The notes beneath the pieces were generated by a model, which did not search any database, was not told the DNA's origin, and saw nothing but the letters and a program-made list of their open reading frames with translations. Shown one piece after another: positions 17,390-26,188 of a stretch of DNA of 64,000 bases. This stretch comes from Winogradskyella sp. PG-2 (lineage in GTDB: Bacteria; Bacteroidota; Bacteroidia; Flavobacteriales; Flavobacteriaceae). The stretch's first letter is position 1, and each line of letters opens with the position of its first letter. The position numbers were made by a program, and so were the translations under genes. Location: assembly GCF_000828715.1 (NCBI RefSeq), contig NZ_AP014583.1, positions 2,974,001-3,038,000 on the forward strand, in the 5' to 3' direction.

Positions 17390-19732
17390 ATGAGAAGATT
17401 ATTATTATTGTTTTTTGTAATTCCATTTTTGGGAATTGCGCAAGTGCCATCGTATTACAACGATGTAGATCTATCACTAACTGGATTAGCTCTTAAAGAC
17501 GAGTTAGCAGTAAAAGTTATTAGTACGCATTCAAATTTTTTGGTTTATACACCAGAAGTTTGGGATGCTTTAAAATTGACGGATTTAGACCCAAACGATG
17601 CGTCGAAAGTTTTATTGATTTATGGTTATGATGATAATGACGGTGTACCCAAAACCGATAGATCTCGAGGAGTAAATCAAAATGGTGGTAATGTAGGTGA
17701 TTGGAATAGAGAACATGTTTATCCTAAATCACTAGGAAATCCAAATCTTGGAACTTCTGGACCAGGTTCAGATGCTCATCATTTACGGCCATGCGATACA
17801 CAATGGAATTCAACGCGTAATAATAGGAAATTTGCGGATGGTACTGGTAATGCTGCAATTACAGGAGCATTTTGGTATCCAGGGGATGAGTGGAAAGGTG
17901 ATGTTGCTCGAATGATGATGTATATGTATCTAAGGTACGGAACTCAATGCTTACCAATCAACGTTGGTGAAGGTAACCCAGTTACTATAGATACTGATAT
18001 GATTGATTTATTCCTGCAGTGGAATGCAGATGATCCAGTATCATTATTAGAGGAGCAACGTAATCCAGTTTTGGAGGGCTTACAAGGAAATAGAAATCCT
18101 TTTATTGATAATCCTGCTTTTGCAACTGAAATTTGGGGAGGACCTCAAGCCGAAGATAAATTTGGATCGGCTCCACCAGATACTGAAGTGCCATCAACAC
18201 CGACCAATTTGCAAGTTTCAAATGCTGTAGTATCGAGTTTAGACTTAAATTGGACAGCATCAACAGATAACGTAGGTGTTGTAAGCTATGATATTTATCA
18301 AGATGGAGTATTGATTGATGCTTCAGCTACAACTAATTATACAGCAACTGGTTTAGCTTCTAGTACGTTATATGCATTTACTGTATATGCATTAGATGCG
18401 GCTGGTAATATATCATTAGTTAGTAATTCAGCTTCAGGAACGACATTAAATTCAGGTTCTGGAGGTAGTTCGACTGAATTGTTTATTTCAGAATATGTAG
18501 AAGGTTCATCATATAATAAAGCTATTGAGATTGCTAATTTTACAGGTTCTTCGGTAGATTTATCGATATACGATTTAAGAAGAAATACAAATGGCGGCTC
18601 ATCATGGGACACAGCACTTCCATTGTCAGGTAATGTAGTTAGTGGTGATGTTTTTGTGGTATCTCACAGTTCAGCTTCAGCAGCAGTTCTTGCTGAAGCA
18701 GATATAGCAACTGCAGCAAGTACTATGACATTTAATGGTAATGACCCTGTTGGCTTATTTAAAAACGGTGTTTTGATTGATGTAGTTGGTACTTTTAATA
18801 ATGGAACTTCAAACTTTGCAGCAAATACAACATTAAGAAGAATTTCTTCAATTAATGATCCATCGACAATATATACCGCTTCAGACTGGGATAGTTTTTC
18901 CTCAGATACATTTGATGATATAGGTACACATACTATAGATGGTGAAAATCAAGGGCCAACGTCTGAAATTATACATGAGGGCTATTTTGAATCTGGTTTG
19001 GATGGATGGACTGATGGAGGAGGAGATTGTTATAGATACTCTGGATCTAGATCTTATGAAGGTTCGCGTTCAATGCGCTTAAGGGATAATTCTGGTACAG
19101 CGTCTTCAATGACATCTGAGACATTTGATTTGTCAACTTTTGATTCTGTGGATATAGAGTTCTATTTCTATTCTTATAGTATGGAAAACGGAGAAGATTT
19201 CTTTGTTAAATTTTATGATGGTAGTAGTTGGTTAGATATAGGTAATTATGCAAGAGGAACAGATTTTGAAAATAATGGTTTTTATAATGTGTCAATTTCT
19301 GTCGATACTTCCACTTATAATTTAGCGAGTAATTCACAGTTTAGAATACAATGTGATGCATCTGCTAATGGTGATCATATTTATGTTGATGAAATTATTA
19401 TTACTGGTAATACCAATAGAGGAAATGAGGCTAGAAGTGTTGCAGCAAAATCCAGAAATTATATTGATTTTATATCTGCATTAAATACTGATTATGAAAT
19501 AGACGAAACAGATACTGTTAAGTTGTATCCTAATCCAGTCAATTCAATTCTTAATATAGAATTAGATAATGACTATGTTAGTTATAGTATATATAATATG
19601 ATTGGAAAAGAAATTCTTAAAGGAAACTTAACGAATAGAAAACTCAATGTGAATCAATTAAATTCGGGTGTGTATATAATTAAATTCTCAGATGGAGAAA
19701 ATATTATAACTGAACGATTTATTAAAAAGTAG
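17390..19732 (+). CDS. Secreted endonuclease I with FN3, lamin-tail and T9SS sorting domains
   Basis: The ATG at 17390 starts a clean signal peptide (MRRLLLLFFVIPFLGIAQ); a UUG 33 bases earlier would bury it. The 780-residue product has, in order, an endonuclease I (EndA/NucM) domain at about 50-260, a fibronectin type III domain at about 275-355, a lamin-tail domain at about 360-510, a jelly-roll-like module at about 520-670, and a T9SS sorting domain at about 705-780 (VKLYPNPVNSILNIE to the Lys-Lys end). NREHVYPKSLG carries the catalytic His, and GSDAHHLRPCD and STRNNRKF the other conserved residues. It likely degrades extracellular DNA at the cell surface or in the medium, for phosphorus, nucleoside or biofilm use. 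It is intact and monocistronic. Confidence 0.93.
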   Translation: MRRLLLLFFVIPFLGIAQVPSYYNDVDLSLTGLALKDELAVKVISTHSNFLVYTPEVWDALKLTDLDPNDASKVLLIYGYDDNDGVPKTDRSRGVNQNGGNVGDWNREHVYPKSLGNPNLGTSGPGSDAHHLRPCDTQWNSTRNNRKFADGTGNAAITGAFWYPGDEWKGDVARMMMYMYLRYGTQCLPINVGEGNPVTIDTDMIDLFLQWNADDPVSLLEEQRNPVLEGLQGNRNPFIDNPAFATEIWGGPQAEDKFGSAPPDTEVPSTPTNLQVSNAVVSSLDLNWTASTDNVGVVSYDIYQDGVLIDASATTNYTATGLASSTLYAFTVYALDAAGNISLVSNSASGTTLNSGSGGSSTELFISEYVEGSSYNKAIEIANFTGSSVDLSIYDLRRNTNGGSSWDTALPLSGNVVSGDVFVVSHSSASAAVLAEADIATAASTMTFNGNDPVGLFKNGVLIDVVGTFNNGTSNFAANTTLRRISSINDPSTIYTASDWDSFSSDTFDDIGTHTIDGENQGPTSEIIHEGYFESGLDGWTDGGGDCYRYSGSRSYEGSRSMRLRDNSGTASSMTSETFDLSTFDSVDIEFYFYSYSMENGEDFFVKFYDGSSWLDIGNYARGTDFENNGFYNVSISVDTSTYNLASNSQFRIQCDASANGDHIYVDEIIITGNTNRGNEARSVAAKSRNYIDFISALNTDYEIDETDTVKLYPNPVNSILNIELDNDYVSYSIYNMIGKEILKGNLTNRKLNVNQLNSGVYIIKFSDGENIITERFIKK

Positions 19733-19746
19733 AGTTAATTAATCAC

Positions 19747-19777
19747 AAAAAAAGCCGAGCATTGCTCGGCTTTTTTT
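19747..19777. terminator. Strong rho-independent terminator after the endonuclease gene
   Basis: Seven A residues, then GCCGAGC (19754-19760), loop ATT, GCTCGGC (19764-19770) and seven T residues. The 7-bp GC-rich stem extends into A-T pairs and would work in both directions. Confidence 0.95.
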
Positions 19778-19838
19778 ATTTTGTCTGCTAAATGACTCAA
19801 TGTCAATTTTTGGCGTTATCCTTGCATAGGTAAAATAT

Positions 19839-21800
19839 ATGAAAAGAGTTTTAGATTATTTTTGTCTTTTTTTTATAAGTCTTTCTTTTGGTCAACAAAC
19901 TAATTTTGTTGACTTTAAGCATGTTGATGCTCTAATTGTATTTAATCAATTAGCAGTTGATAGTACAACTTACAATTCTTATGATATAGATTTTGAGATT
20001 TTAAATAAAACAGATTCTATTTATTTAGATGCTGTTAATATGAAATTTAAGCACGTAGCTCTTAATAATATTGCAGCTAAGTTTAAAAATGATGGTAAAA
20101 AACTTATTATCTATAATGATTTTGAAAAAGGTGAAAATCATAAATTAAATTTTATCTTTTTTAATGCACCTAAAAAAGCAATGTATTTTTTGGGTTGGGA
20201 AAATGAAGGTAGAAATCAAATATGGACTCAAGGACAGGGGAAATATACCAGTAATTGGTTGCCTAGTATAGATGATGTTAATGATAAAATTGAGTTTGAT
20301 TTAAAGTTTTTAGTACCTAATGGCTATGAAGTTATATCTAATGGCAGGTTAAAATCTAAGTCCGATAATGCTGGGTATTTTCTATGGGAGTACAACATGG
20401 AACATTCAATGTCTAGCTATTTGGTGGCTGTAGCAATAGGAAAGTATAATAAGAAAGAAGAAGTTTCAAAAAGCGGAATTCCACTAAAGTATTATTACTA
20501 TCCCGAAGATTCATTAAAAGTAGAGCCTACATATCGTTACTCTAAGAAGATGTTTGACTTTTTAGAAGCAGAGATTGGTTTTACGTATCCATGGCAAAAC
20601 TATAAACAAGTTCCTGTGCATGATTTTCTATATGCAGGTATGGAAAATACAAGTGCCACTATTTTTTCAGATGCTTTTGTTGTCGATGCTATTGGTTTTA
20701 ATGATAAGAACTATGTTAATGTCAATGCACATGAATTAGCACATCAATGGTTTGGTGATTTAGTGACTGCAACATCTAGTGAGCATCACTGGTTACAAGA
20801 AGGGTTTGCTACCTATTACGCGTTATTAGCCGAACGCGATATTTTTGGTGATGATTATTTTTATTTCAAGCTTTATGAATCCATGATAGAGCTAAGCAGA
20901 CAAGATTTGTCAGGGAATGGAACATCGCTTTTAAATCCAAAATCGAGTAGTCTTACGTTTTATCAGCGTGGTGCCTGGGTTTTACATGCATTGCGCAAAA
21001 GAGTTGGAGATGTGGTCTTTAAAAAAGCAGTTAAAAATTATCTTGAGCGTTATAAATTTGGCACTGTAGAAACTGACGATTTCATTACTGAGGTAGAACG
21101 TGTTTTCGGAAGATCCTTAACAGCTTTTGTGAATTTATGGGTTGTAAAAAAGGCTTTTCCTTATGAGAAGGCATTTGAAATTTTGAAAGCTCAGTCAACT
21201 TTTATTAATGAATATGAACAGGTAGATTGCCAGGCAAAAACTTCTAAATGTGCTGATTATCTTAAATATTATGTGTCAGATGAAGCTAAAGTGAAGGTGA
21301 TTTCTCAAGCACCAGAATTAGTCACTGTAGATGTATTTAAGAATAGTTTAAAAGTACGACAGGCAATTGCACAATATGTAACAAAGATTCCTGAGTCTTT
21401 AAAAACTGATTATGAATCATTACTTGATGATAAGTCATACATCACTATTGAAAAAGCTTTATATAATTTATGGGTTAACTTTCCAGAAGAACGTGCCAAA
21501 TACCTTTCTAAAAGCAGAAACATAGTCGGGTTTAGTGATAAAAATATTAGGTTACTTTGGATAGCTCTAAATTTAAACACACCATTTTATCAAACGGATA
21601 ATAAACAGGCATTATTTCAAGAACTTGTAGATTATACAAATGAAAAATATAATGCCGATTTGAGACGCAATGCATTTCAATATTTAAGTATGATGCAATC
21701 TTGTAATGAAGAATGTCAATCAAACTTAGAGAATGCAAAATCACATCATAACTGGAGATTGGTTAAGTTTGCAAAAGAATTATCTGAAAAACTAAAATAA
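19839..21800 (+). CDS. M1-family metallopeptidase (aminopeptidase N-like)
   Basis: The 653-residue protein has a short signal (MKRVLDYFCLFFISLSFGQ). The M1 gluzincin core shows the exopeptidase-type GMENTSATIF near 267. The zinc motif VNAHELAHQWFGD lies near 295-307 (HEXXH), with the third ligand in EGFATYYA about 18 residues on. It would cleave N-terminal residues from peptides in the periplasm or at the outer membrane. The C-terminal third is a helical armadillo-like region. The gene is followed after 5 bases by the patatin gene, so the two are probably co-transcribed. Confidence 0.93.
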   Translation: MKRVLDYFCLFFISLSFGQQTNFVDFKHVDALIVFNQLAVDSTTYNSYDIDFEILNKTDSIYLDAVNMKFKHVALNNIAAKFKNDGKKLIIYNDFEKGENHKLNFIFFNAPKKAMYFLGWENEGRNQIWTQGQGKYTSNWLPSIDDVNDKIEFDLKFLVPNGYEVISNGRLKSKSDNAGYFLWEYNMEHSMSSYLVAVAIGKYNKKEEVSKSGIPLKYYYYPEDSLKVEPTYRYSKKMFDFLEAEIGFTYPWQNYKQVPVHDFLYAGMENTSATIFSDAFVVDAIGFNDKNYVNVNAHELAHQWFGDLVTATSSEHHWLQEGFATYYALLAERDIFGDDYFYFKLYESMIELSRQDLSGNGTSLLNPKSSSLTFYQRGAWVLHALRKRVGDVVFKKAVKNYLERYKFGTVETDDFITEVERVFGRSLTAFVNLWVVKKAFPYEKAFEILKAQSTFINEYEQVDCQAKTSKCADYLKYYVSDEAKVKVISQAPELVTVDVFKNSLKVRQAIAQYVTKIPESLKTDYESLLDDKSYITIEKALYNLWVNFPEERAKYLSKSRNIVGFSDKNIRLLWIALNLNTPFYQTDNKQALFQELVDYTNEKYNADLRRNAFQYLSMMQSCNEECQSNLENAKSHHNWRLVKFAKELSEKLK

Positions 21801-21805
21801 AATTA

Positions 21806-22687
21806 ATGCGAGCATTAGTAATTTCTGGTGGTGGAAGTAAAGGTGCCTTTGCAGGTGGAGTTGCTCAATATCTTATAGAGCGAGAAAAACGTGAGTATGA
21901 TATGTTTTTAGGAACTTCTACAGGCAGTTTATTAGTGCCTTATTTAGCTGTAAATGATATTTCTAAGCTTTATGACATATTCACCAATGTTCAGCAGCAA
22001 GATATTTTTAGCGTAAGCCCTTTTGTGCAGCGTCAGAAAGGTGATCGTGAGTTTGTTTCTATTGATTTTGTGAATTCTTTATGGCAGTTTATAAAACGAA
22101 AGCGAACTTTTGGTGAGAGTAAAGCTCTAAAACGTAATATTCGAAAAAACTTCACTTTTGAAGAGTATCAAAAAATAAAAGCAACTAAGCAAGATGTTGT
22201 GGTTACTGTTTCTAACCTCTCTATGAATAGAGTAGAATATAAGTCTATTAACGATTGTAGCTATGAAGAGTTTTGTAATTGGATATGGATTTCATGTAAC
22301 TATATTCCTTTTATGTCCTTAGCAAAAGTTAATGGTTATGAGTATGCAGATGGTGGTTTAGGTTGTGTAATTCCAATACGAGAAGCCATTGAGAGAGGTG
22401 CTACTGAAGTAGATGCTGTGGTTTTAGAATCAGAAAGCCTTAAGAAGCAAAAAATACTAGGGAAAAACCCGTTTTCATTAATGATTAATTTGTTCGGACA
22501 TTTAATGGATCAGGTTGAGCGTAATGATATTGTTATTGGTAAACTCGCTGCAAAGAATAGAAATGTAAAGTTGAATTTGTATTATACACCAACAACTTTA
22601 ACTGAAAATTCATTGATTTTCAGTAAACGTCTAATGGAAAAGTGGTGGCAACAAGGTTATGAGCATGCAGAGCAAAAACACGAATAA
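21806..22687 (+). CDS. Patatin-like phospholipase
   Basis: The 293-residue protein has the oxyanion loop SGGGSKGAFAGG at residues 6-17, the nucleophile elbow GTSTGS (G-x-S-x-G) near 37-42, and the catalytic Asp in YADGG near 180. All are canonical for the patatin/RssA Ser-Asp dyad hydrolases. No signal peptide is seen, so the enzyme is probably cytoplasmic or membrane-peripheral. It hydrolyses acyl lipids, but the true substrate is unknown. It overlaps no other gene and follows the M1 peptidase by 5 bases. Confidence 0.92.
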   Translation: MRALVISGGGSKGAFAGGVAQYLIEREKREYDMFLGTSTGSLLVPYLAVNDISKLYDIFTNVQQQDIFSVSPFVQRQKGDREFVSIDFVNSLWQFIKRKRTFGESKALKRNIRKNFTFEEYQKIKATKQDVVVTVSNLSMNRVEYKSINDCSYEEFCNWIWISCNYIPFMSLAKVNGYEYADGGLGCVIPIREAIERGATEVDAVVLESESLKKQKILGKNPFSLMINLFGHLMDQVERNDIVIGKLAAKNRNVKLNLYYTPTTLTENSLIFSKRLMEKWWQQGYEHAEQKHE

Positions 22688-22691
22688 TTAA

Positions 22692-23210
22692 TTACCATAT
22701 CTCTCCAACTTCTTGTTTTATAAATGATAATGCTGCGTTACTTGGTGATTGTTTATCCATTAACTCAGTTAACACAACTTCACGAAGTTTATCTGCAGAA
22801 TCTGTTTTTTCAAGCATATTTGCTTTTCTAATGAGTTGGATTGTCGCATTTTTAGCCGCTAAAATTATGTTCCAGCATTCATCGCTTATATAAATTTGTT
22901 GTGCCAAATTATGTTCAAACTCTTGCTCTATTGTAGCGATTAGCAAATTTTCGTAATCTTCTTTATTAGATGAGGTAGGATTAATCCTTGTTAATAGTTT
23001 AGAAGGTGAAATTCGCTCTAATAAAAGCGACATACGCTCATAAGCTTGGAGTCTTACTGGTAAAGCTTCTTTTTGTAAATCTTTTGTAATTATAAAATTA
23101 CGACGGTTATTTTCGTTATCTACATGTTCTCTAAAAAACAAATAGGCAATGGCTCCTGTTACTAAAGCAGGAATGGTGTACATTAAAAGATTGATGAGTT
23201 GTTGTTCCAT
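22692..23210 (-). CDS. Membrane-anchored hypothetical protein conserved in flavobacteria
   Basis: The 172-residue protein has one N-terminal transmembrane helix (LLMYTIPALVTGAIAYLFF) and a cytoplasmic helical body (VRLQAYERMSLLLERISPSKLL, IYISDECWNIILAAKNATIQL). I do not recognise a catalytic motif. It starts 5 bases after the glutamate-synthase-like gene on the same strand, and both are membrane-anchored by one helix. They may form a complex; this is inference from gene order only. Confidence 0.7.
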   Translation of the reverse strand: MEQQLINLLMYTIPALVTGAIAYLFFREHVDNENNRRNFIITKDLQKEALPVRLQAYERMSLLLERISPSKLLTRINPTSSNKEDYENLLIATIEQEFEHNLAQQIYISDECWNIILAAKNATIQLIRKANMLEKTDSADKLREVVLTELMDKQSPSNAALSFIKQEVGEIW

Positions 23211-23215
23211 AAAAA

Positions 23216-24778
23216 TTAGTTATTCTTTATTCCGCCAAGATACTCACAATCCTTTAAATACTGCAAACTTTCAAATTTTACAGGTGATTTTTTATATCTA
23301 AACGTTTGATTAAAATCCTTAGTCAGATTATGGTCATCCACGTTCATTTCAATATCACTCATATTAAATTGACAAGGATGCTCATAGCCAGCTGCATGTG
23401 TAATTTCAATTAATTCTTTTCTAAATGTTTTAAAGTATTGCGCTAGGCGTTCAGACTTCAATGGCACATTAATTCCATTTTGTAACCATTTACTTTGGGT
23501 TGCTACACCAGCAGGACAGCGATTTGTATGGCATATCTGTGCTTGAATACAGCCAATACTCATCATTGCCTCACGTGCAACATTGATACAGTCTACTCCC
23601 ATGGCAAAAGCCATCGCAGCTTTAGCTGGAAAACCTAATTTTCCACTTCCAACAAATACGATACGATCTGTTAAGCCACGCTTTTGAAATAACTTATAAA
23701 TATCACTAAAACCGTAAATCCAAGGTAATGAGACATGATCTGCAAAACTCGGTGGAGCGGCTCCAGTTCCTCCTTCGCCACCATCTACAGCAATAAAATC
23801 TGGTCCACGATTTTCAGTTTTCATAATGTCAGCTAGTTCTTCCCATTGCTCTAATTTACCTATAGCTGCTTTGATACCTACAGGTAATCCAGTAGCTTCA
23901 GCAATAGCTTCAATAAAATCAACCAATTCAGGTACATTAGAAAATGCTTTGTGATTTGGTGGTGATAATACAGTTTTTCCTACTTTAACACCTCTAATTT
24001 TAGCAATTTCTTCGGTAATTTTTGCTCCTGGTAAAACACCACCTTTTCCAGGTTTTGCTCCTTGAGACAACTTTACTTCAATGGCTCTAACGAAAGGATT
24101 ATCATTGACGAGTTTTATCATTTTTTCCATAGAAAAACCACCATCATCTGCACGCACACCAAAATAACCAGTTCCGAAATGAAAAACCACATCGCCACCA
24201 TTGCTGTGATATGGTGATAAACCTCCTTCACCTGTATTATGATATGCTCCTGCGATTTTAACACCTTTATTTAAAGATTCTATAGCTTTAGCGGATAAAG
24301 ATCCAAAGCTCATTGCTGATACGTTTATTATGGATGCAGGTCTATATGGACGCTTTCTTTTATTATAGGCTCCCATAACTTTTGCACAAGGCGCAAAAGT
24401 TTTATCTATTGCACTAGGATGATTATCTGCAACCTTGTATGGCATCATTGCATTGTTGATAAAAATATGCTGATGTGCATAGATATCTCTATCTGTACCA
24501 AACCCTTCGTAATTATTTTCATTTTTTGCAGAGGCATAAATCCAACCACGCTCAATACGATTAAAAGGCAATTCTTCTCTATTGTTGGCTACAAAATACT
24601 GACGCATTTCTGGTCCAATACTCTCAAGCCAATAACGTAGATGTCCTACAATGGGAAAATTATGACTTATAGTATGGCCTTTTTGAAAAAAAACATCTCG
24701 AATGGCTACAACTGCAAGAACAATAATAATCCAAAGCCACCACGAAATAGAACTTAAGAATTCTAAAACGGAGTCCAT
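23216..24778 (-). CDS. Membrane-anchored FMN-binding glutamate synthase-like protein
   Basis: The 520-residue protein has one N-terminal hydrophobic helix (ISWWLWIIIVLAVVAIRDV). It is followed by the FMN/Fe-S synthase barrel of glutamate synthase at about 150-450: VSAMSFGSLSAKAIESLNKG, GAKPGKGGVLPG, DGGEGGTGAAPPSF, and the cysteine cluster IGCIQAQICHTNRCPAG. It lacks the glutaminase and the GltD-type pyridine dinucleotide domains. True glutamate synthase activity is therefore uncertain, and the electron donor is unknown. It lies 1 base after the M20 hydrolase stop and 5 bases before a small membrane protein, forming a tight three-gene operon. Confidence 0.87.
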   Translation of the reverse strand: MDSVLEFLSSISWWLWIIIVLAVVAIRDVFFQKGHTISHNFPIVGHLRYWLESIGPEMRQYFVANNREELPFNRIERGWIYASAKNENNYEGFGTDRDIYAHQHIFINNAMMPYKVADNHPSAIDKTFAPCAKVMGAYNKRKRPYRPASIINVSAMSFGSLSAKAIESLNKGVKIAGAYHNTGEGGLSPYHSNGGDVVFHFGTGYFGVRADDGGFSMEKMIKLVNDNPFVRAIEVKLSQGAKPGKGGVLPGAKITEEIAKIRGVKVGKTVLSPPNHKAFSNVPELVDFIEAIAEATGLPVGIKAAIGKLEQWEELADIMKTENRGPDFIAVDGGEGGTGAAPPSFADHVSLPWIYGFSDIYKLFQKRGLTDRIVFVGSGKLGFPAKAAMAFAMGVDCINVAREAMMSIGCIQAQICHTNRCPAGVATQSKWLQNGINVPLKSERLAQYFKTFRKELIEITHAAGYEHPCQFNMSDIEMNVDDHNLTKDFNQTFRYKKSPVKFESLQYLKDCEYLGGIKNN

Positions 24779-24779
24779 A

Positions 24780-26054
24780 TTAGTTGTTTAAATAATCTAA
24801 TGTTAGTCTTGTAAAGGCTTTTACACCAAGTAACATTCCACTTTCATCAATCATAAAGTCTGGTGTATGATGGGGAAATGCACCTTTTGTTTCTTCAGTA
24901 GGTCTCATGCCACCTAAAAAGAAATATATACCTGGAACTACTTCTTGAAAATAAGAGAAATCTTCACCTCCAGTAGTAGCTTTCATAACATGAACATTTT
25001 CTGTACCTGCTACCTTTTGTAATGACGGCAACATTTTATCTGTTAAATCTGGATCATTGAAAGTAATGGACGTTTGATTTCTGAAAGCAATTGTAGCTTC
25101 ACCACCATAAGCTTTTGCTATAGTTTCTGTCATTTCTTTCATGCGTCGTTCAATCATGGAACGCATAGCTGGATCTAAAGTTCTTACTGTTCCAATTAAT
25201 TGTGCAGTTTCAGGAATAATATTAAATCGTGTTCCTGCAGATATTTTACCAACGGTAATTACAGCAGCTTCATCCGTTAATTTAGCCTCTCTACTAATAA
25301 TAGTTTGCAAACCATCAATAATTTTTGCTGAAATCATGATAGGATCAACACCAGACCAAGGTTGTGATCCATGGGTTTGTTTTCCTTTTACATCAATTAC
25401 AAAACGTTCAACAGAGGCCATAATTCCCCCTTTTTTATATTTTAAAGTTCCTACAGGAGTGCCAGCATTAATATGGAGTCCAAAAATGGCATCAACTTTT
25501 GGGTTTTCTAAAACCCCTTCTTTAATCATCAATTTAGCACCTCCTTCTTCACCTGGTGGTGGTCCTTCTTCCGCAGGTTGAAAAATAAATTTTATAGTGC
25601 CTTTTATTTTGTCTTTATGTTTTGATAATACTTCTGCAGTGGCCATCAGAATAGCAGTATGCGTATCGTGACCACAAGCATGCATAACACCAGTTTCTGT
25701 ACCTAAGAACGTGGTTTTAACTCTAGATTTAAATGGTAAATCATTACGTTCCGTAACTGGTAGTGCATCAATATCAGCTCTGAGCGCAACAACTTTTCCT
25801 GGTAAGTCCCCTTTTAATATACCAACAACTCCTGTTATTGCAATTCCAGTTTTAACCTCTAAATCTAATGACTTTAAATGTTCTGCAATTTTTTCAGCAG
25901 TTTTAAATTCTTGATTTGAAAGTTCTGGATTTTCATGAAAATGACGACGCCATTCAATTAATTTGTCTTCTATATCAATAATATCTTGATCCATAGCGGT
26001 TTGAGCGAAAGAAAAAGAGCACGCAAATAAAACTAAGGCTAAAAAGATCTTCAT
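24780..26054 (-). CDS. Secreted M20-family amidohydrolase/peptidase
   Basis: The 424-residue protein has a signal peptide (MKIFLALVLFACSFSFAQ). M20D features are clear: RRHFHENPELSNQEFKTAE at the start, ALRADIDALPVTE near 85-98, MHACGHDTHTAILMATAE near 122-140, IFQPAEEGP near 160, and GGEDFSYFQ near 370. These supply the Cys/His/Asp/Glu metal ligands. The family removes acyl or aminoacyl groups from amino acids, as hippuricase-type enzymes do. The product would release glutamate or another amino acid in the periplasm. It is the first gene of the glutamate-synthase-like operon. Confidence 0.9.
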   Translation of the reverse strand: MKIFLALVLFACSFSFAQTAMDQDIIDIEDKLIEWRRHFHENPELSNQEFKTAEKIAEHLKSLDLEVKTGIAITGVVGILKGDLPGKVVALRADIDALPVTERNDLPFKSRVKTTFLGTETGVMHACGHDTHTAILMATAEVLSKHKDKIKGTIKFIFQPAEEGPPPGEEGGAKLMIKEGVLENPKVDAIFGLHINAGTPVGTLKYKKGGIMASVERFVIDVKGKQTHGSQPWSGVDPIMISAKIIDGLQTIISREAKLTDEAAVITVGKISAGTRFNIIPETAQLIGTVRTLDPAMRSMIERRMKEMTETIAKAYGGEATIAFRNQTSITFNDPDLTDKMLPSLQKVAGTENVHVMKATTGGEDFSYFQEVVPGIYFFLGGMRPTEETKGAFPHHTPDFMIDESGMLLGVKAFTRLTLDYLNN

Positions 26055-26188
26055 AAGATTTATAATTTGTACTAAGGTATTGAAATTTGGGAAATTTTAA
26101 AGCTTAATATATTGTTTATAATTAATGTCAATTCTGTATGGTAAAACCTAGGACAATTCTTAATTTCACATTTCGAAAAAAATAGTCC

